A DNA stretch of 64,000 nucleotides from JADFQT01 sp965216025. Lineage in GTDB: Bacteria; Chloroflexota; Dehalococcoidia; Lucifugimonadales; UBA3495. Made by a program: the position numbers and the translations under genes. The stretch's first letter is position 1. Each line of letters starts with the position of its first letter. The notes beneath the pieces were generated by a model, which was not told the DNA's origin, made no database searches, and worked only from the letters and a program-made list of their open reading frames with translations. Below, piece by piece: positions 36,893 to 47,251 of this stretch. The stretch covers positions 310,001-374,000 of the forward strand of contig CBDCEX010000016.1 in assembly GCA_965216025.1 (NCBI GenBank), written 5' to 3'.

Positions 36893-38332
36893 ATGACGGC
36901 GGGCGAAACTTCCAATCCCCAGACGCCCCCCTGCCCGAAAAGTTGTCCCCCGAAGAGTTCGCCCGGGACATACTGCAGGTAGACTTGTGGCACAAGCAGT
37001 CCGAAGTGCTTTCGGCGCTGCCGGACCATCAGCGAGTCGCCGTTAAATCGGGCAACGGCCTGGGTAAGGGCTTCTGTGCCAGCGTGGCCGTGCTCTGGTT
37101 TCTCTACACTCACGACCCCGCCATCGTCCTGAGCACCGCACCAACCTTCCGCCAGGTCCAGCACGTGCTGTGGCGGCAAATCCGGCAGCTCCACCGGCGG
37201 GCGAAGGACACCCTGGACGGCAAGCTTTTTGCGACTCACTGGGAGCTGGCGGAGGATCGGTATGCCATGGGCCTTTCCGCCGATACCGCCGACCAGTTCC
37301 AAGGTTTCCATAGTCCCAATATGTTTATCGTCGTGGACGAAGCTGAAGGTGTCAGTGACGAGATTTACGAGGCCATAGAGAGCGTGATGACCTCGGCCGA
37401 ATGCAAGCTGTTGCTCATTGGGAATCCCACCACCGTGACCGGGGTATTTCGCCGAGCTTTCCACGAGGAGAGTCATCTCTATTACAACATGACCATCTCC
37501 GCGCTGGACAGTCCCAACGTGACGGCTAAGAAGGTGCAGATTGCCGGGCTCACCACAGCTCGCTGGGTAAAGGAGCGGAAGAAGATTTGGGGGGAGGACA
37601 ACCCCCTTTACCGGGCCCGGGTGCTGGGCGAATTCCCGGACCTGGCTGAAGACGCGCTAATTCGGCTGTCCGAGGCAAAAGCGTCAGTCCGAACCCGGTT
37701 AATGGTGAAGGGTTGGCGCCATCTGTAGATGCAGCCCGGCTCGGCTCCGACCGCAGCGAAGACGCCAGCGCGGACCCGGCAAATGCGGACCCAGTAAATG
37801 TTGAAGAGCTGGTGCTGGCGGTGGATGTAGCCCGGTTCGGCTCCGACCACACCGTCATCCTGCGCCGTAGAGGCCAGCGAGTTGAGGAGATAAGGACCTT
37901 TCAAAAACTGGATACTATGCAACTGACCGGCTGGGTAGCTGCGGCGATTGAAGAATTCCAGCCCGACCGGGTGTGCATTGACGAAATAGGGTGGGCGCCG
38001 GAGTGGTGGACCGGCTGCGGGAACAGGGATACCAGGTCAAGGGCATCAACGTGGCTCGCTGGGCACGCCAAGACAAGCTGTTCGCCAACCTGCGCGCCGA
38101 GGGCTATTGGCGGTTACGGGAGCTGTCCGCCACTGGCTCAATCAGCATTCCCACGGACAGCCGGCTTATGGGCGAATTGGCCGCCCTGAGATACAGCTAC
38201 GACAGTCAGGGTCGAATAATCATGGAAAGCAAGGAGCCGATGCGGCAGCGGGGTCAAGCGTCACCCGATGTGGCCGATGCTTTAATGCTGGCCTTTGTCG
38301 ACCCACCAAGCCGAGCCCGGTTGTGGACTTGA
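36893..38332 (+). pseudogene. phage terminase large subunit, broken by three frameshifts
   Basis: ATPase part: VAVKSGNGLGKGFCASVAVL (Walker A), FIVVDEAEGVSDEIYEAIES (Walker B), LLLIGNPTTVTG (coupling). Nuclease part: LAVDVARFGSDHTVIL (first Asp), VCIDEIG|VGAGVVDRL and late ASPDVADALMLAF. The natural ATG 36893 reads MTAGETSNPQTPP and leaves frame at a C6 run (36926-36931). Further frame changes lie near 37670-37690 and at the G-run near 37988. A 96-bp segment around the first nuclease Asp is tandemly duplicated (37693 and 37789 units), giving VDAARLGSDR before VDVARFGSDH. Confidence 0.85.
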
Positions 38333-38451
38333 AGCCGGCCGTGGAATTGAAATCGGATACCCCCAATCTGGCGGCAAGCCCAAATTAAGCCCAAATCCGG
38401 GACGGCGATGCCCACCCCCGGCCTATCAGTAGAGCATAGGAGACGTCAAGG

Positions 38452-39760
38452 ATGATCAATCCCAACAACGCCAGCGGCATCGGGTCAACATTAAAGCGAG
38501 CATCCCGTAGGCTCCGGCTGCCTGCTATTGGCCGGTCCAGAGAGAAAGCCGGACAGCCTTTGCCCACGAAATCCGCCCGCCAAACCTACTCGATTGCCCC
38601 CCCACAGCGCAGCAACCGAGCCGCAGCCTCGGATATACATCCCTTCCAAGAGAGCATGGGCAGCGGCAACGGTTGGGCCCGCCCGGAGTATGGCAGTTAT
38701 TACGCATCTTCGGTTTCAGTATATTCCGCCATCAAACTTCGCGCAGATGCCATCAGCCGGCCTCCGGCCCGGCTGCTCCGCCGCGATTTTTCCGGGGGAA
38801 GGTTCCGGTGGAAGATACTCATCCAGCCCAGCAGTTGCTAAACCGGGCCAACCGCTGGTACATCCGAGGAGACCTCTGGCGGGCTACCGAGATCTACCTC
38901 AATCTGTGGGGATCCGCCTTCTGGGCTTTGGACCGAGATGAGGAGGGAGTCAGGGAGATCTGGCCTCTGCGCCCCGACCGGGTTAGCATTTTGCCCGACC
39001 GTAAGCGCCACATCCGAGGATTCGTATATCAGGGGCATAGCGGGCCGGTTCCTTATACACCGGAAGAGGTAATCTGGCTTCGTTACTTCAACCCGCTGGA
39101 GGAGTATGCAGGGCTTTCGCCCCTGGCGCCTGCTAGACTCGCAGTGGACATGGGCACCGATGGACTGCGGTTCAACCGTAATTTTCTGCGGAACTCGGCC
39201 CAACCCGACTTCGTGCTGCTCACCAACGACGACATGACCGATGCCGAGGTAGAGGATTTTATAATCGTTGGGAAGCTCGTTATCAAGGTCCCGGCAACGC
39301 CCACCGCCCGGCCATCGCCAACTTCATCCGGGACATCAAGACCCTGGGACTGAGTCACAAGGACATGGACTTCATGGCCGGCCTACGCTGGAGCCTGGAG
39401 GAAGTCAGCCGGGCGTACGGAGTGCCCAAACCGCTGCTATCGGACTTGGAGCGAGCTACCTTCGCCAATGTAAACGCGGCGGAGCGTATTTTTTGGCGGA
39501 ACACGATAATACCGGAGCTGCGTTTCATGGAAGAGCAGCTGTCCCTCATGCTCATGCTCCTGCCCCGGCTGGGCTATCCGGAGCTCACCCTGGAGTTCGA
39601 CCTCAGCGCTATCGAAGCATTGCAGGAGGACGAGAACCGGCGGGTTCAGCGGGAAGTTCAGCTTTTGGACCGGGGGGTGCTGACTATCAACGAGGTTCGG
39701 CGACAGCGCGATATGCCTGATGTAGCCTGGGGCGATACCTGGTCCAAGGCCCCGCGATAG
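38452..39760 (+). pseudogene. phage portal protein, HK97 type, two frameshifts
   Basis: The segments VSVYSAIKLRADAISRPPAR, then LLNRANRWYIRGDLWRATEI, PLAPARLAVDMGTDGLRFNR and YGVPKPLLSDLERATFANVN are classic for HK97-family portals. They lie in three frames; switches are at a G5 run (near 38797) and at TTTTATAA (near 39256). Corrected, the protein would be about 435 aa. AAGG precedes the ATG. It ends 72 bp before tRNA-Gly, and the protease that normally follows is 29 kb away at 10212. Confidence 0.85.
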
Positions 39761-39831
39761 CATCGGGGAACCGGGCCGGTTGACAGCGGGAGGCGCCGGA
39801 TTTACCATCAAATCTCAGGCAGCCTCCCGAT

Positions 39832-39906
39832 GCGGGCGTAACTCAGTGGTAGAGTGTTTGCTTCCCAAGCAAAAAGTCGGGGGTTCGAATCCCCCCGCCC
39901 GCTCCA
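39832..39906 (+). tRNA. tRNA-Gly (anticodon CCC)
   Basis: The acceptor stem GCGGGCG pairs with CGCCCGC and is followed by T and encoded CCA. Anticodon loop TTCCCAA gives CCC; T-arm GGGGGTTCGAATCCCCC. It adjoins the end of the portal pseudogene, a position typical of phage attachment sites, but I found no second copy of its 3' end in the window. Confidence 0.95.
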
Positions 39907-40100
39907 CAATTCCTAGCCGAATCGGCGGGGACTCCTCTCCCGTACCCAGGTTCCTGCTCATCACCGATAAGCAAGTGATACGCACCGAGGGCCTCCACCC
40001 TCTCTTGCAGCGCCCTTGGTATCGGTAGTTTCCCTGCTCTAATTTGCGATAGAAAAGGCTGGCTGACACCCCAGCCTTTCGCCAACTGCCGCAGAGACAA
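39907..40100 (-). pseudogene. HTH (XRE-like) fragment running into tRNA-Gly
   Basis: The minus frame from TTG 40100 reads SLRQLAKGWGVSQPFLSQIR, then AGKLPIPRALQERVEALGAY, a helix-turn-helix of the Cro/XRE type. It then runs without a stop into the antisense of tRNA-Gly, giving a nonsense tail. This looks like a gene truncated at the tRNA boundary, consistent with a recombination joint there. It may be a remnant of a phage regulator. Confidence 0.45.
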
Positions 40101-40260
40101 TTAGCAACCGTAATACTTTTTTACCCGCAGATAGTTCCCGGTTACCGGCCCGCTCGATCCTTCCCGGAGAGGGAGCACGTTGTGGTGGTGACGGAGGATT
40201 AGGGGTGGGCACCCACAGGAATCTGCCCGTTGCTGAACTTATGAGAGACTAAGGGATCAC

Positions 40261-40875
40261 CTAGTTTCCATACTTTATCTGGCTTACAAATCCTGCCTTG
40301 TCGGGCCAGGAGAAATTAAGTTCCCCAATGGATACGCGGCACTCCTTGGCAGAAACTACTTCCGCATTTTTAAAAATAAAGCCAGTTTCGTGTTCTATTC
40401 GGATACCTTCTGGCTCGCCGGTGACAGGATTCTTGACCGGCTCGAATGCCATGGAGACGTTCTCGCCTAACTTTACACTGCTGTTCTTCCCATTGAGATT
40501 GAACTCTATCGGAACGAATTGCGGCTCAAGCAGGTTGCTTACTAGAGCAGCTATTATCTCGAAAGGGAGTCCACCTTCTGCACCGGAGGCTATCTGCAAC
40601 AATGCCTGCCTCTGCTGCTCAGTTGCCTTTTCATCAACCAGTAAGGCCAAGGTCAGGTCACCTTCGTGCATCGCACCTTAAGACCGAAGGACGACTCCTA
40701 GCCCCAGGCCATCCAAGCTTAATTCTCCGTAACTGCCCTGGTTAATTCGCCACGCCCCGATGCCCTCGCAATACCCCTGGGTAGGAGGTGCCTCGAATTC
40801 ACAGGGGCAATCGTAGTCGCAGTTGCATGCCTGCAGGTAGTCGGCTTCCATAGTCCATTTTACCTGGGTTGTCAT
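40261..40875 (-). pseudogene. DUF1326 protein with one in-frame nonsense codon
   Basis: MEADYLQACNCDYDCPCEFE, then GYCEGIGAWRINQGSYGELS and DGLGLGVVLRS, is the DUF1326 N-terminus with its Cys cluster. After an in-frame TAA (40678-40680) the same frame continues GAMHEGDLTLALLVDEKATE to HETGFIFKNAEVVSAKECRV and the end at 40261. A single substitution therefore separates two otherwise perfect halves of a 204-codon gene. DUF1326 proteins are of unknown function. Confidence 0.8.
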
Positions 40876-43391
40876 AGTTGAACTCCTTAGTCGCCTGGAT
40901 TCGCGGGGCTTTATCCAGATTGGGTTTACGCCTTGAGTATCTCCCGCCGGGACAGCACCCGCTCCATCAAGGGCCGCATGCCCAGCTCGCTGGAGATGGC
41001 CAACGACTCATCCAGCAGGTTCATGGCCTTCTCATGGTCTCCTGACTCGTTACGCTGGAGCAGGGTGTCGGCATAGTCGCAACAAATCAAGGCCAGAACT
41101 GGCCGGTAGCCCGACCGGCGACAGAAATCCAAAGCGTCCTCGAAGTGGACCATCGCCTGGTTCAAGTCGCCCATGGTTTGGGCCAGGAGTCCCAGGAGTT
41201 GGCTGTCATGTATTCCAAAGATAATACCAACGCCTGAAAGTGCCAAGGAAGCATAGAGGTCTCTGGCGGCCGCCGCATCGCCCCGCTGAACTGCCAGAAG
41301 GGACGGGCCGTACCTGGTGATATCCACGACAACCGGAATAGCAGAGGAGCTGGAAAGGATAATGCGGGCGGCTTCTTCGGCAACCTTAGAGCGATCTACC
41401 ACACCCGTAATATGTGCGGCCAAGGGGGGCAGTCAGGCTGAAAAAGGCTCGGTCGATGGTCGGCCCAGAAGGATTGAGTTGCATCACCTCGATCAGCTCG
41501 TCCAGACGGGCTTCCGCCGAATCAAACTCACCAACCTGACATGCCCTAGGACCCGGCCGAAGAGCAAGCGAGATTCCCTGGGCGATACCGCCAACCCCCG
41601 GTTGCAGAGTTCCAGGGCTGTTGGCCACTGGCCCAAGAGCCGGGCGACGTACTCTCTGACAGACAAGGTTCGGGCTAGATAAAAGTGGTGGCGTAGACGC
41701 TGGGCTGCCGCAATACCTGCATCACCAAATTGGGCGGCGGGACCTGGCTCTCCACGGATCGTATGTGAAATCGACGCATAGAAGTTTGCCAATGCTTCGC
41801 CGCGTGGATCATCCACCATCGAAGTTAGGTCTACGGCCCGGAGAGACAGAGTTAGGAGATCTTGAATCTGGTTGTGGTAAAGTGCAACCTCGGCAGCGTC
41901 GAGCAGGGTTCGCAATTCCAAGTCGGCGCTCCCTTCCCGGCGCGCGATCTCCAGAGATTCATTGAAGGCTTCCTGAGCGCCTTCGTAATCCCCTTCTTCA
42001 ATATAGCTGACCCGGCCGCGCAACGACAGTAGGCGTCCCGCAGCCAGGGAAGTCGCGGGGACCAATTCCAGTCCGCGGGCTAGAAGCTGAGACATTCCGG
42101 TGTGGTGTCCTGCCGTGGGCGGTAGGGGAGTCTCTGCAATGGCCACCGCCCGGTCCAGATCATCCACCGCGGAGTAATACTCGAAGGCGCGACGCAAGAT
42201 AGCCACCGCGTTGTGAAGCTGGTCTACCGGAAGGACCGCTACCTGCGCTCGCCCTAACCCGAACAGTAATGCCGCTGCCTCCTCGTCGGGTGGCACTTCA
42301 TCCCCCGCGAGCTCGATTTCCCTAGCTGTCAACCCTCTTTGGAAGTAGGTTAAAGCGTCCCCGTGGGCGTAGCCGGCCAGGGCTCGCTTCCCGGACAGCA
42401 GCGAATAACGGACCAGGCGGTCCGTTCCCAAAATACTTTGAGCTTCAGCAAAATGGTGAGCCAACTCGGGGGCGTGGGCCTCCGCGTTCTCACCATACAG
42501 CTGCTCCAACGATTCTGCGATCGTTGCGTGCAGCCGCACCCGGCGGGTCAGGGTCAGCTCTCCGGTGAGGGTATCTTGTATCAAAGCATGAGTGAATTGG
42601 TAACGTCCCACCACCTGGGGTAGTTCCTCGATAACTCTTGCGGATAGGGCCTCTTCCAGAACCTCCAGGAGACGGTCCTCGGTCATGTCATCAATCAGCG
42701 GCTTTATCTGGTCCAGGGCGAACTCGCGGCCAATGACCGAGGCAATGGTCAATGTATCGTTGCACCTTTGGGACAAGCGGTTTAGCCGGCGGCCGATAAC
42801 CTCTCGCACCCCTTCTGGAATTCGCACAGTCCAAGAGTCGCGGTTTCCCGCCGTGTCAGCTGCCAGCTCCCCTTCCTGCACCAACAGCCGCACCACCTAG
42901 GTGACGAACAAGGGGTTTCCTTCCGTCTGGGTGTGTACCGCCTGGGTCAGACCCCCTGGAGGCACCACGCCCGTGGCCACCTCGATGAACCGTTCCACGT
43001 CCTCCTGGCTCAGTCCCCTCAGCAGCACCCGCTGGAATAGCCGCTCCCGGGTCAGCTCTCCCAGAGTCTCGGCCAATTGGTGCTGTCGGGATAATTCCAT
43101 ATCTCGATAGGTGCCCACCAGCAGTAGACGGCTGTTGCCCAGCTCCCTGGCCACGAACTGGAGCAGTAGCAGCGACGGCTGGTCGGTCCAATGCAGGTCG
43201 TCCAATACCAGCACCAACGGCTGCTTCTGGGATGCGGATTTCAAGAAGGCTGTTATGGAGTCGAACAGCCGAAACCGGGCTTGCTCCGGGCTCTCCAACT
43301 GAGGTGGCGGCCTCAAGTCAGGTAGTCGCTCTTTAACGTCCGACACCACCTCGGCAATGTCGGCAGCGCCGGCGCCCATTTCGGACCTAAG

Positions 43392-44684
43392 GCACTGTCA
43401 CGAAATAACTTGACCTTTACTACATGCTCAGCTATACTTAATGGGTGATAGTTGAAGGAGCGATTCAAGCTCGTTACCAAGCGATTGCCCCCGTTGTGGA
43501 CGAGCGGGTGCGGCGGCTGGTGCTTGCCGCTGAGGCGTCGGCGGCCGGGCGTGGTGGCCAGGCAGCGGTTGCAAGGGCCACCGGAGCTTCTCGCGGGACG
43601 ATTCGCCGCGGCATACGGGAGTTGGGCCAGCCGGCCGTAGGGGCCGCGAAGGGCCGCATCCGCCATCCTGGAGGCGGCCGGAAGCGCACCGTCGAGCATG
43701 ACCCGAGCTTGCGCGAGGACTTGGACCGGCTGGTGGAGCCGACCAGCCGTGGGGATCCCGAGTCCCCGCTGCGCTGGACCTGCAAGAGCGTGCGTCAACT
43801 GGCGGTGGCATTGAAGCGCCAAGGGCACCAAGTCAGCCATCGCATGGTCGCCGAACTGCTCCACGACATGGGCTATAGCTTGCAAGCCAATCGCAAGACC
43901 CTGGCGGGGACGGAACACCCGGACCGCAACGCCCAGTTTGAGCACTTGGACCGGGCGGTGCAACTGCAACTCTCCCTGGGAGAGCCGGTGATCTCCGTGG
44001 ACACGAAGAAGAAGGAACTGGTGGGGCCCTTCAAGAACGGTGGGCGGGAGTTGCGTCCCAAGGGAGCGCCGGAGCAAGTGCTGGTGCATGACTTCCTGAT
44101 TCCGGATCTGGGCCGGGTCAGTCCTTATGGGGTGTACGATATCGCCCAGAACGAGGCCTGGGTCAGTGTGGGGACGGACCACGATACGGCTGCTTTTGCC
44201 GTCGAGAGCATCCGGCGTTGGTGGCGCGGCATGGGGCAGGCGCTCTACCCGAGCGCCACTCGGCTGCTGATAACGGCCGACGCGGGCGGCAGCAATGGGT
44301 ATCGGCTCCGCTTGTGGAAGCTGGAGTTGCAGAAATTGGCGGATGAGACGGGCCTTGAAATCGACGTGTGCCACCTCCCACCAGGGACCAGCAAGTGGAA
44401 CAAGATCGAACACCGCTTGTTCTCCGCGATCAGTCAGAACTGGCGCGGAAAGCCGCTGGTGAGCCACGAGGTGGTGGTGAACTTGATCGGGGCGACCACG
44501 ACCCGGACGGGGCTGCGGGTTCAGATCCAACTGGACACCAACCGATACCCGGCCGGGCGCACCGTATCGGACGACGAACTCGAAGCCATCTATTTCCGTA
44601 GAGACTCTTTCCATGGTGAATGGAATTATTCGCTGCTACCCCGCGTTGCGCTGCTCAATTGAACTAATTATTTCGTGACAATCC
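43392..44684 (+). mobile_element. ISAzo13-family element (about 1293 bp)
   Basis: The ends carry TGTCACGAAATAA inverted repeats. CTAAG occurs at both flanks (43387-43391, 44685-44689). Joining the flanks restores the AAA-ATPase reading EQLR|SEMGAGAADI on the minus strand, confirming the boundaries to within a base or two. Confidence 0.88.
43445..44662 (+). CDS. ISAzo13-family transposase (intact)
   Basis: The 405-aa protein has an N-terminal HTH (GGQAAVARATGASRGTIRRG), RIRHPGGGRKRTVEHDPSLR, and the DDE core with PVISVDTKKKELVGPFKNGG (Asp 1) and LLITADAGGSNGYRLRLWKL (Asp 2). The Glu lies in CHLPPGTSKWNKIEHRLFS. This is the complete ISAzo13 pattern. The frame is uninterrupted. Confidence 0.93.
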   Translation: MIVEGAIQARYQAIAPVVDERVRRLVLAAEASAAGRGGQAAVARATGASRGTIRRGIRELGQPAVGAAKGRIRHPGGGRKRTVEHDPSLREDLDRLVEPTSRGDPESPLRWTCKSVRQLAVALKRQGHQVSHRMVAELLHDMGYSLQANRKTLAGTEHPDRNAQFEHLDRAVQLQLSLGEPVISVDTKKKELVGPFKNGGRELRPKGAPEQVLVHDFLIPDLGRVSPYGVYDIAQNEAWVSVGTDHDTAAFAVESIRRWWRGMGQALYPSATRLLITADAGGSNGYRLRLWKLELQKLADETGLEIDVCHLPPGTSKWNKIEHRLFSAISQNWRGKPLVSHEVVVNLIGATTTRTGLRVQIQLDTNRYPAGRTVSDDELEAIYFRRDSFHGEWNYSLLPRVALLN

Positions 44685-44862
44685 CTAAGCTGCTCCGGGT
44701 CTCGCTCTCGCACGTAGGAACGAATCGCCTGCACCCAGGGCCAGTGTACGCAATCGGCCCTCCCGTTAGCTTTGTCTGGGAAGGGCCCAGATGCCGTTTT
44801 TCGCTTCAATCTCGCCACATAGTCGGAGGCCCACCCTTGCACAGCATAAAAAGACCTGGAAA

Positions 44863-45289
44863 TCACAAGCCTTGCCAGTAACGCTTGCCTTCGGATCGTA
44901 CGATGCGCCCGAATCCGGTGTGATGGCAAATACCTACTATAGTATCCTCTGCCTCTGCCCTGTCGATCATCCGCTTTCTGGTCTGGATAGCCAGATCAGG
45001 GTCCATGTCGAAGCTAAATACCCAATCAGACCCGGTCACCTGAGTGGGCCCATGAAATACATCTCCAAGAATCAAGGCCTGCTGGCCGCCGGACGCCACC
45101 GCCAAGCTCATGGAGCCAGGAGCATGTTCCGGCGTAGGGATGGCAGTGACTTCACTGGTCAGAGCCTGCTCCCCGGACAGTGCCTCGACAATACCCAGGG
45201 ACTCTAACGGTCCCAGGGTTTCTTCCCAAAAAGGAAAAGGAAATGCCTCCTGGACCTCGGGCTTTCGGAAGGTTTCCCAATCGTCTTGG
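44863..45289 (-). pseudogene. C-terminal fragment of an MBL-fold hydrolase, fused behind a kinase fragment
   Basis: The sequence DDWETFRKPEVQEAFPFPFW, then ALTSEVTAIPTPEHAPGSMS and ALILGDVFHGPTQ and IVGICHHTGFGRIVR, is the C-terminal half of a metallo-beta-lactamase-fold enzyme. The N-terminal HxHxDH zinc site is absent. It is in frame with the kinase fragment upstream, joined through 28 bp identical to an IS1380 end. The GDVFHGP Asp remains; in the usual (T/S)PGH zinc motif the His is not in place (PEHAPGS). The chimera is unlikely to be active in either function. Confidence 0.75.
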
Positions 45290-45317
45290 CCCACATTTCC
45301 CATATGGCTAAAAAGCT
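45290..45317 (-). mobile_element. solo IS1380 terminal fragment (28 bp)
   Basis: The segment starting CCCACATTTCCCATATGG is identical over 28 bp to the left end of IS1380 copy 1 (3510-3537). The rest of the element is absent. It marks the joint between the kinase and MBL fragments. Confidence 0.8.
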
Positions 45318-45953
45318 CACTGTGGACGATGCCCCGGCTGTGGGCGAACTCCAAGCCCCGACAGGTTTCTCTGGCAATTTCGATGGCCTGCTCCAAGGGA
45401 AGTCGGTGGTCGGTAGCTTCTTCGATGACCCCTTCAACATCGCCGCCGCCCATTGGCTCGGTCACCATGAAGGGCTGCCCTTCGTGGTCTCCCAGGTCGA
45501 ACACCGTAACGATGTGAGGGTGGGAGCCGAGCCGGCCCATGGCCTGGGCCTCTCGGGTGATGCGGGTCCGGGAGACCTCGTCCAGGCCCTCGGTCTTTAT
45601 TAGCGCGAAGGCCACTTCCCGGTTCAACAGGGTGTCCTGGGCCAAGTAGACCCTCTTCTTTCCGCCCTCACCAAGAGAGCGTTTGACTTGGTAGCGGCCG
45701 TTGGCGAAGGAGGTGGGCTGGTCCGAGGGGGCGGCCGGAGCAGAGGATATTGACGTGGCAGGTGCTGAAGAAGATGTCTCTCCTAGTTCTCTCTCAGCAG
45801 CTGCCAACAAAGCTAGCCCGTCTTCGTTCTCCTGGTCAAGCCCAAGTAGGCCCTTGCTCGGTCGCGGACAACTGCCCAATCAAGTCTGGCGACCGCTCCT
45901 TCCGCCTCGTCAAGAAATTGTTCGATGCGCCTTTGGAGACGCTCAGTAGCCAC

Positions 45954-46452
45954 AGTGATAGCCCCCCTTAACCTGGTATAAAACCTGAGGCTGTAGATCA
46001 CGCCACAATGTTAGTGGGATTGTACGTAACGTAGGAGGGTGTGGCAAACTAGGGACGCAAGCCAGAGAATGGGTTATCACCAGCACCCGGGGCAGAGGGG
46101 TTATGCGGGGCAGGGGCAAGCTTCGGTTTTACAGGAGTCTATTGCAGGAATCCTCTTCCGACGGGGGGCTCAGGCCTCGTCGGCCTCCACCGCATCCACT
46201 CCGTTTTAACCACTAGGCAAACAAACGTACCCTGGGATGCGTCATCATTGACAATTGTCTACCACGTTTTCCTTCGTCTGTTCCCTTTCCAGCACCTGCC
46301 TTTCCCTGGTTCCCGACCAGAAAAGGATAAGGTGGGTTCAAATCTGGCGGAACCGCAAATTGACTATTGCTGCAAGAAGACGAGGCTGCCGGTTTATCGG
46401 GAGCCACTGAACCGGTTGGCCAAACTGTGGCTGAGATGGCGTAGGAAAGAGA
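45954..46452. other. intergenic stretch, no supported gene
   Basis: A short plus-strand frame (from TTG 46248) ends overlapping the next start but has no ribosome site or recognisable family. Short G-runs and no clear promoter or terminator are seen. Confidence 0.4.
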
Positions 46453-47079
46453 ATGGTTAGATTATCGGATCGTTATACCCGTGAACAGCCTGAAGAGAGA
46501 ATGCGCAGTTTCATGGAGCGCCGACTGCTGCGACGGGTGGGCCACGAGAACCAGTCCACCAACGATGAAAGCGAAATTCCTTCAGTCAGCTCCACTGGCT
46601 ATGGCTGGTGGAATGCAATAGCCGTTTTAGAAATCTTAGGCGGAGCAATCGGACTCGTAGTTGGTACCCTTTATCCCCTTCTTAACTCCGCCTTTAACGC
46701 GAGCCCTGCTATTGTGGCCTTAGACATCTTGTTCTTACTCAGCATCATAGCTGGCGTGTACCTGTGGAGAAACCGCGAATTTGGTCTCCATTTATCACTG
46801 TTTCTTTTCGTTCTGCAGATTCCACAATTCGCTCTAGGGGGCATCTCCTTCCAGTTCATCTCCGGAATATCGATTACATCAATGCTTCATTTCACTTCAC
46901 GGGGAATGGGAGTCGAACTTGCGCCTCTTTTGGGCCCTGGAGGAGAGTTCATTATCCAATCTGCCTACAAACCGGAGTTGATATTCATTGGAATCAACAT
47001 TTATGCTGTAGTCGTGTCTTATATGTTGGCTGCGAGACTGGTGGGGCAGATTCACTCCCGACCCCTCGCGCCGTCGTAG
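46453..47079 (+). CDS. multi-pass membrane protein, unknown family
   Basis: The 208-aa product has a basic N-terminal region (about 45 residues) and about four hydrophobic segments: NAIAVLEILGGAIGLVVGTL, IVALDILFLLSIIAGVYLW, LHLSLFLFVLQIPQFALGGI and LIFIGINIYAVVVSYMLAAR. AGGAAAGAG precedes the ATG. No family is recognised. Base composition is slightly more AT-rich than its neighbours. Confidence 0.6.
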   Translation: MVRLSDRYTREQPEERMRSFMERRLLRRVGHENQSTNDESEIPSVSSTGYGWWNAIAVLEILGGAIGLVVGTLYPLLNSAFNASPAIVALDILFLLSIIAGVYLWRNREFGLHLSLFLFVLQIPQFALGGISFQFISGISITSMLHFTSRGMGVELAPLLGPGGEFIIQSAYKPELIFIGINIYAVVVSYMLAARLVGQIHSRPLAPS

Positions 47080-47251
47080 CTAAGTATGTAAGGGCATCCC
47101 AATTTTTAGGGTCGTTGGCAAGCACAGATCGGGAGCTGCCTGATTATTTACGCCAACCTGTGATAGTTAGTCACTCAGTCGCAACCCCAATATTTTAACT
47201 GGTCAGACTTGATGCGGTGAGTTGGCTTGAAGGCGCTCTAAAGAGCTCGCC

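Larger units (their letters stand above)
40926..45953 (-). pseudogene. kinase-AAA ATPase-TPR regulator gene, heavily decayed
   Basis: In order from GTG 45953: an N-terminal TPR-like segment (ERLQRRIEQFLDEAEGAVAR), a kinase N-lobe (YQVKRSLGEGGKKRVYLAQD, then REVAFALIKTEGLDEVSRTR) reached after a frameshift near 45845, and loss of everything after FAHSRGIVH (catalytic loop and P-loop missing). The AAA part resumes at WPWVQAIRSYVRERDPEQLR, is interrupted by ISAzo13, and continues SEMGAGAADIAEVVSDVKER, LVLVLDDLHWTDQPSLLLLQ and EGNPLFVT. A TAG follows (42897-42899), then VVRLLVQEG and a long TPR-rich C-terminus with frameshifts near 41545 and 41425. The intact family member would be a signal-transducing ATPase of more than 1000 aa. 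Confidence 0.75.

Noticed and set aside
6860..39900. Shared GGTTCGAATCCC in tRNA-Ser and tRNA-Gly as prophage attachment repeats
   Set aside because: This is the universal T-arm sequence and not a specific direct repeat; I found no longer match.
18382..42899. Reassignment of TAA or TAG as a sense codon
   Set aside because: TAA, TAG and TGA all end intact genes normally (secA, transposases, LLM enzymes). The interrupted frames are better explained by point mutation or sequence error.
46248..46460. Short plus-strand frame overlapping the start of the membrane protein
   Set aside because: No ribosome site, no recognisable domain, and a TTG start; the overlap alone is weak evidence.
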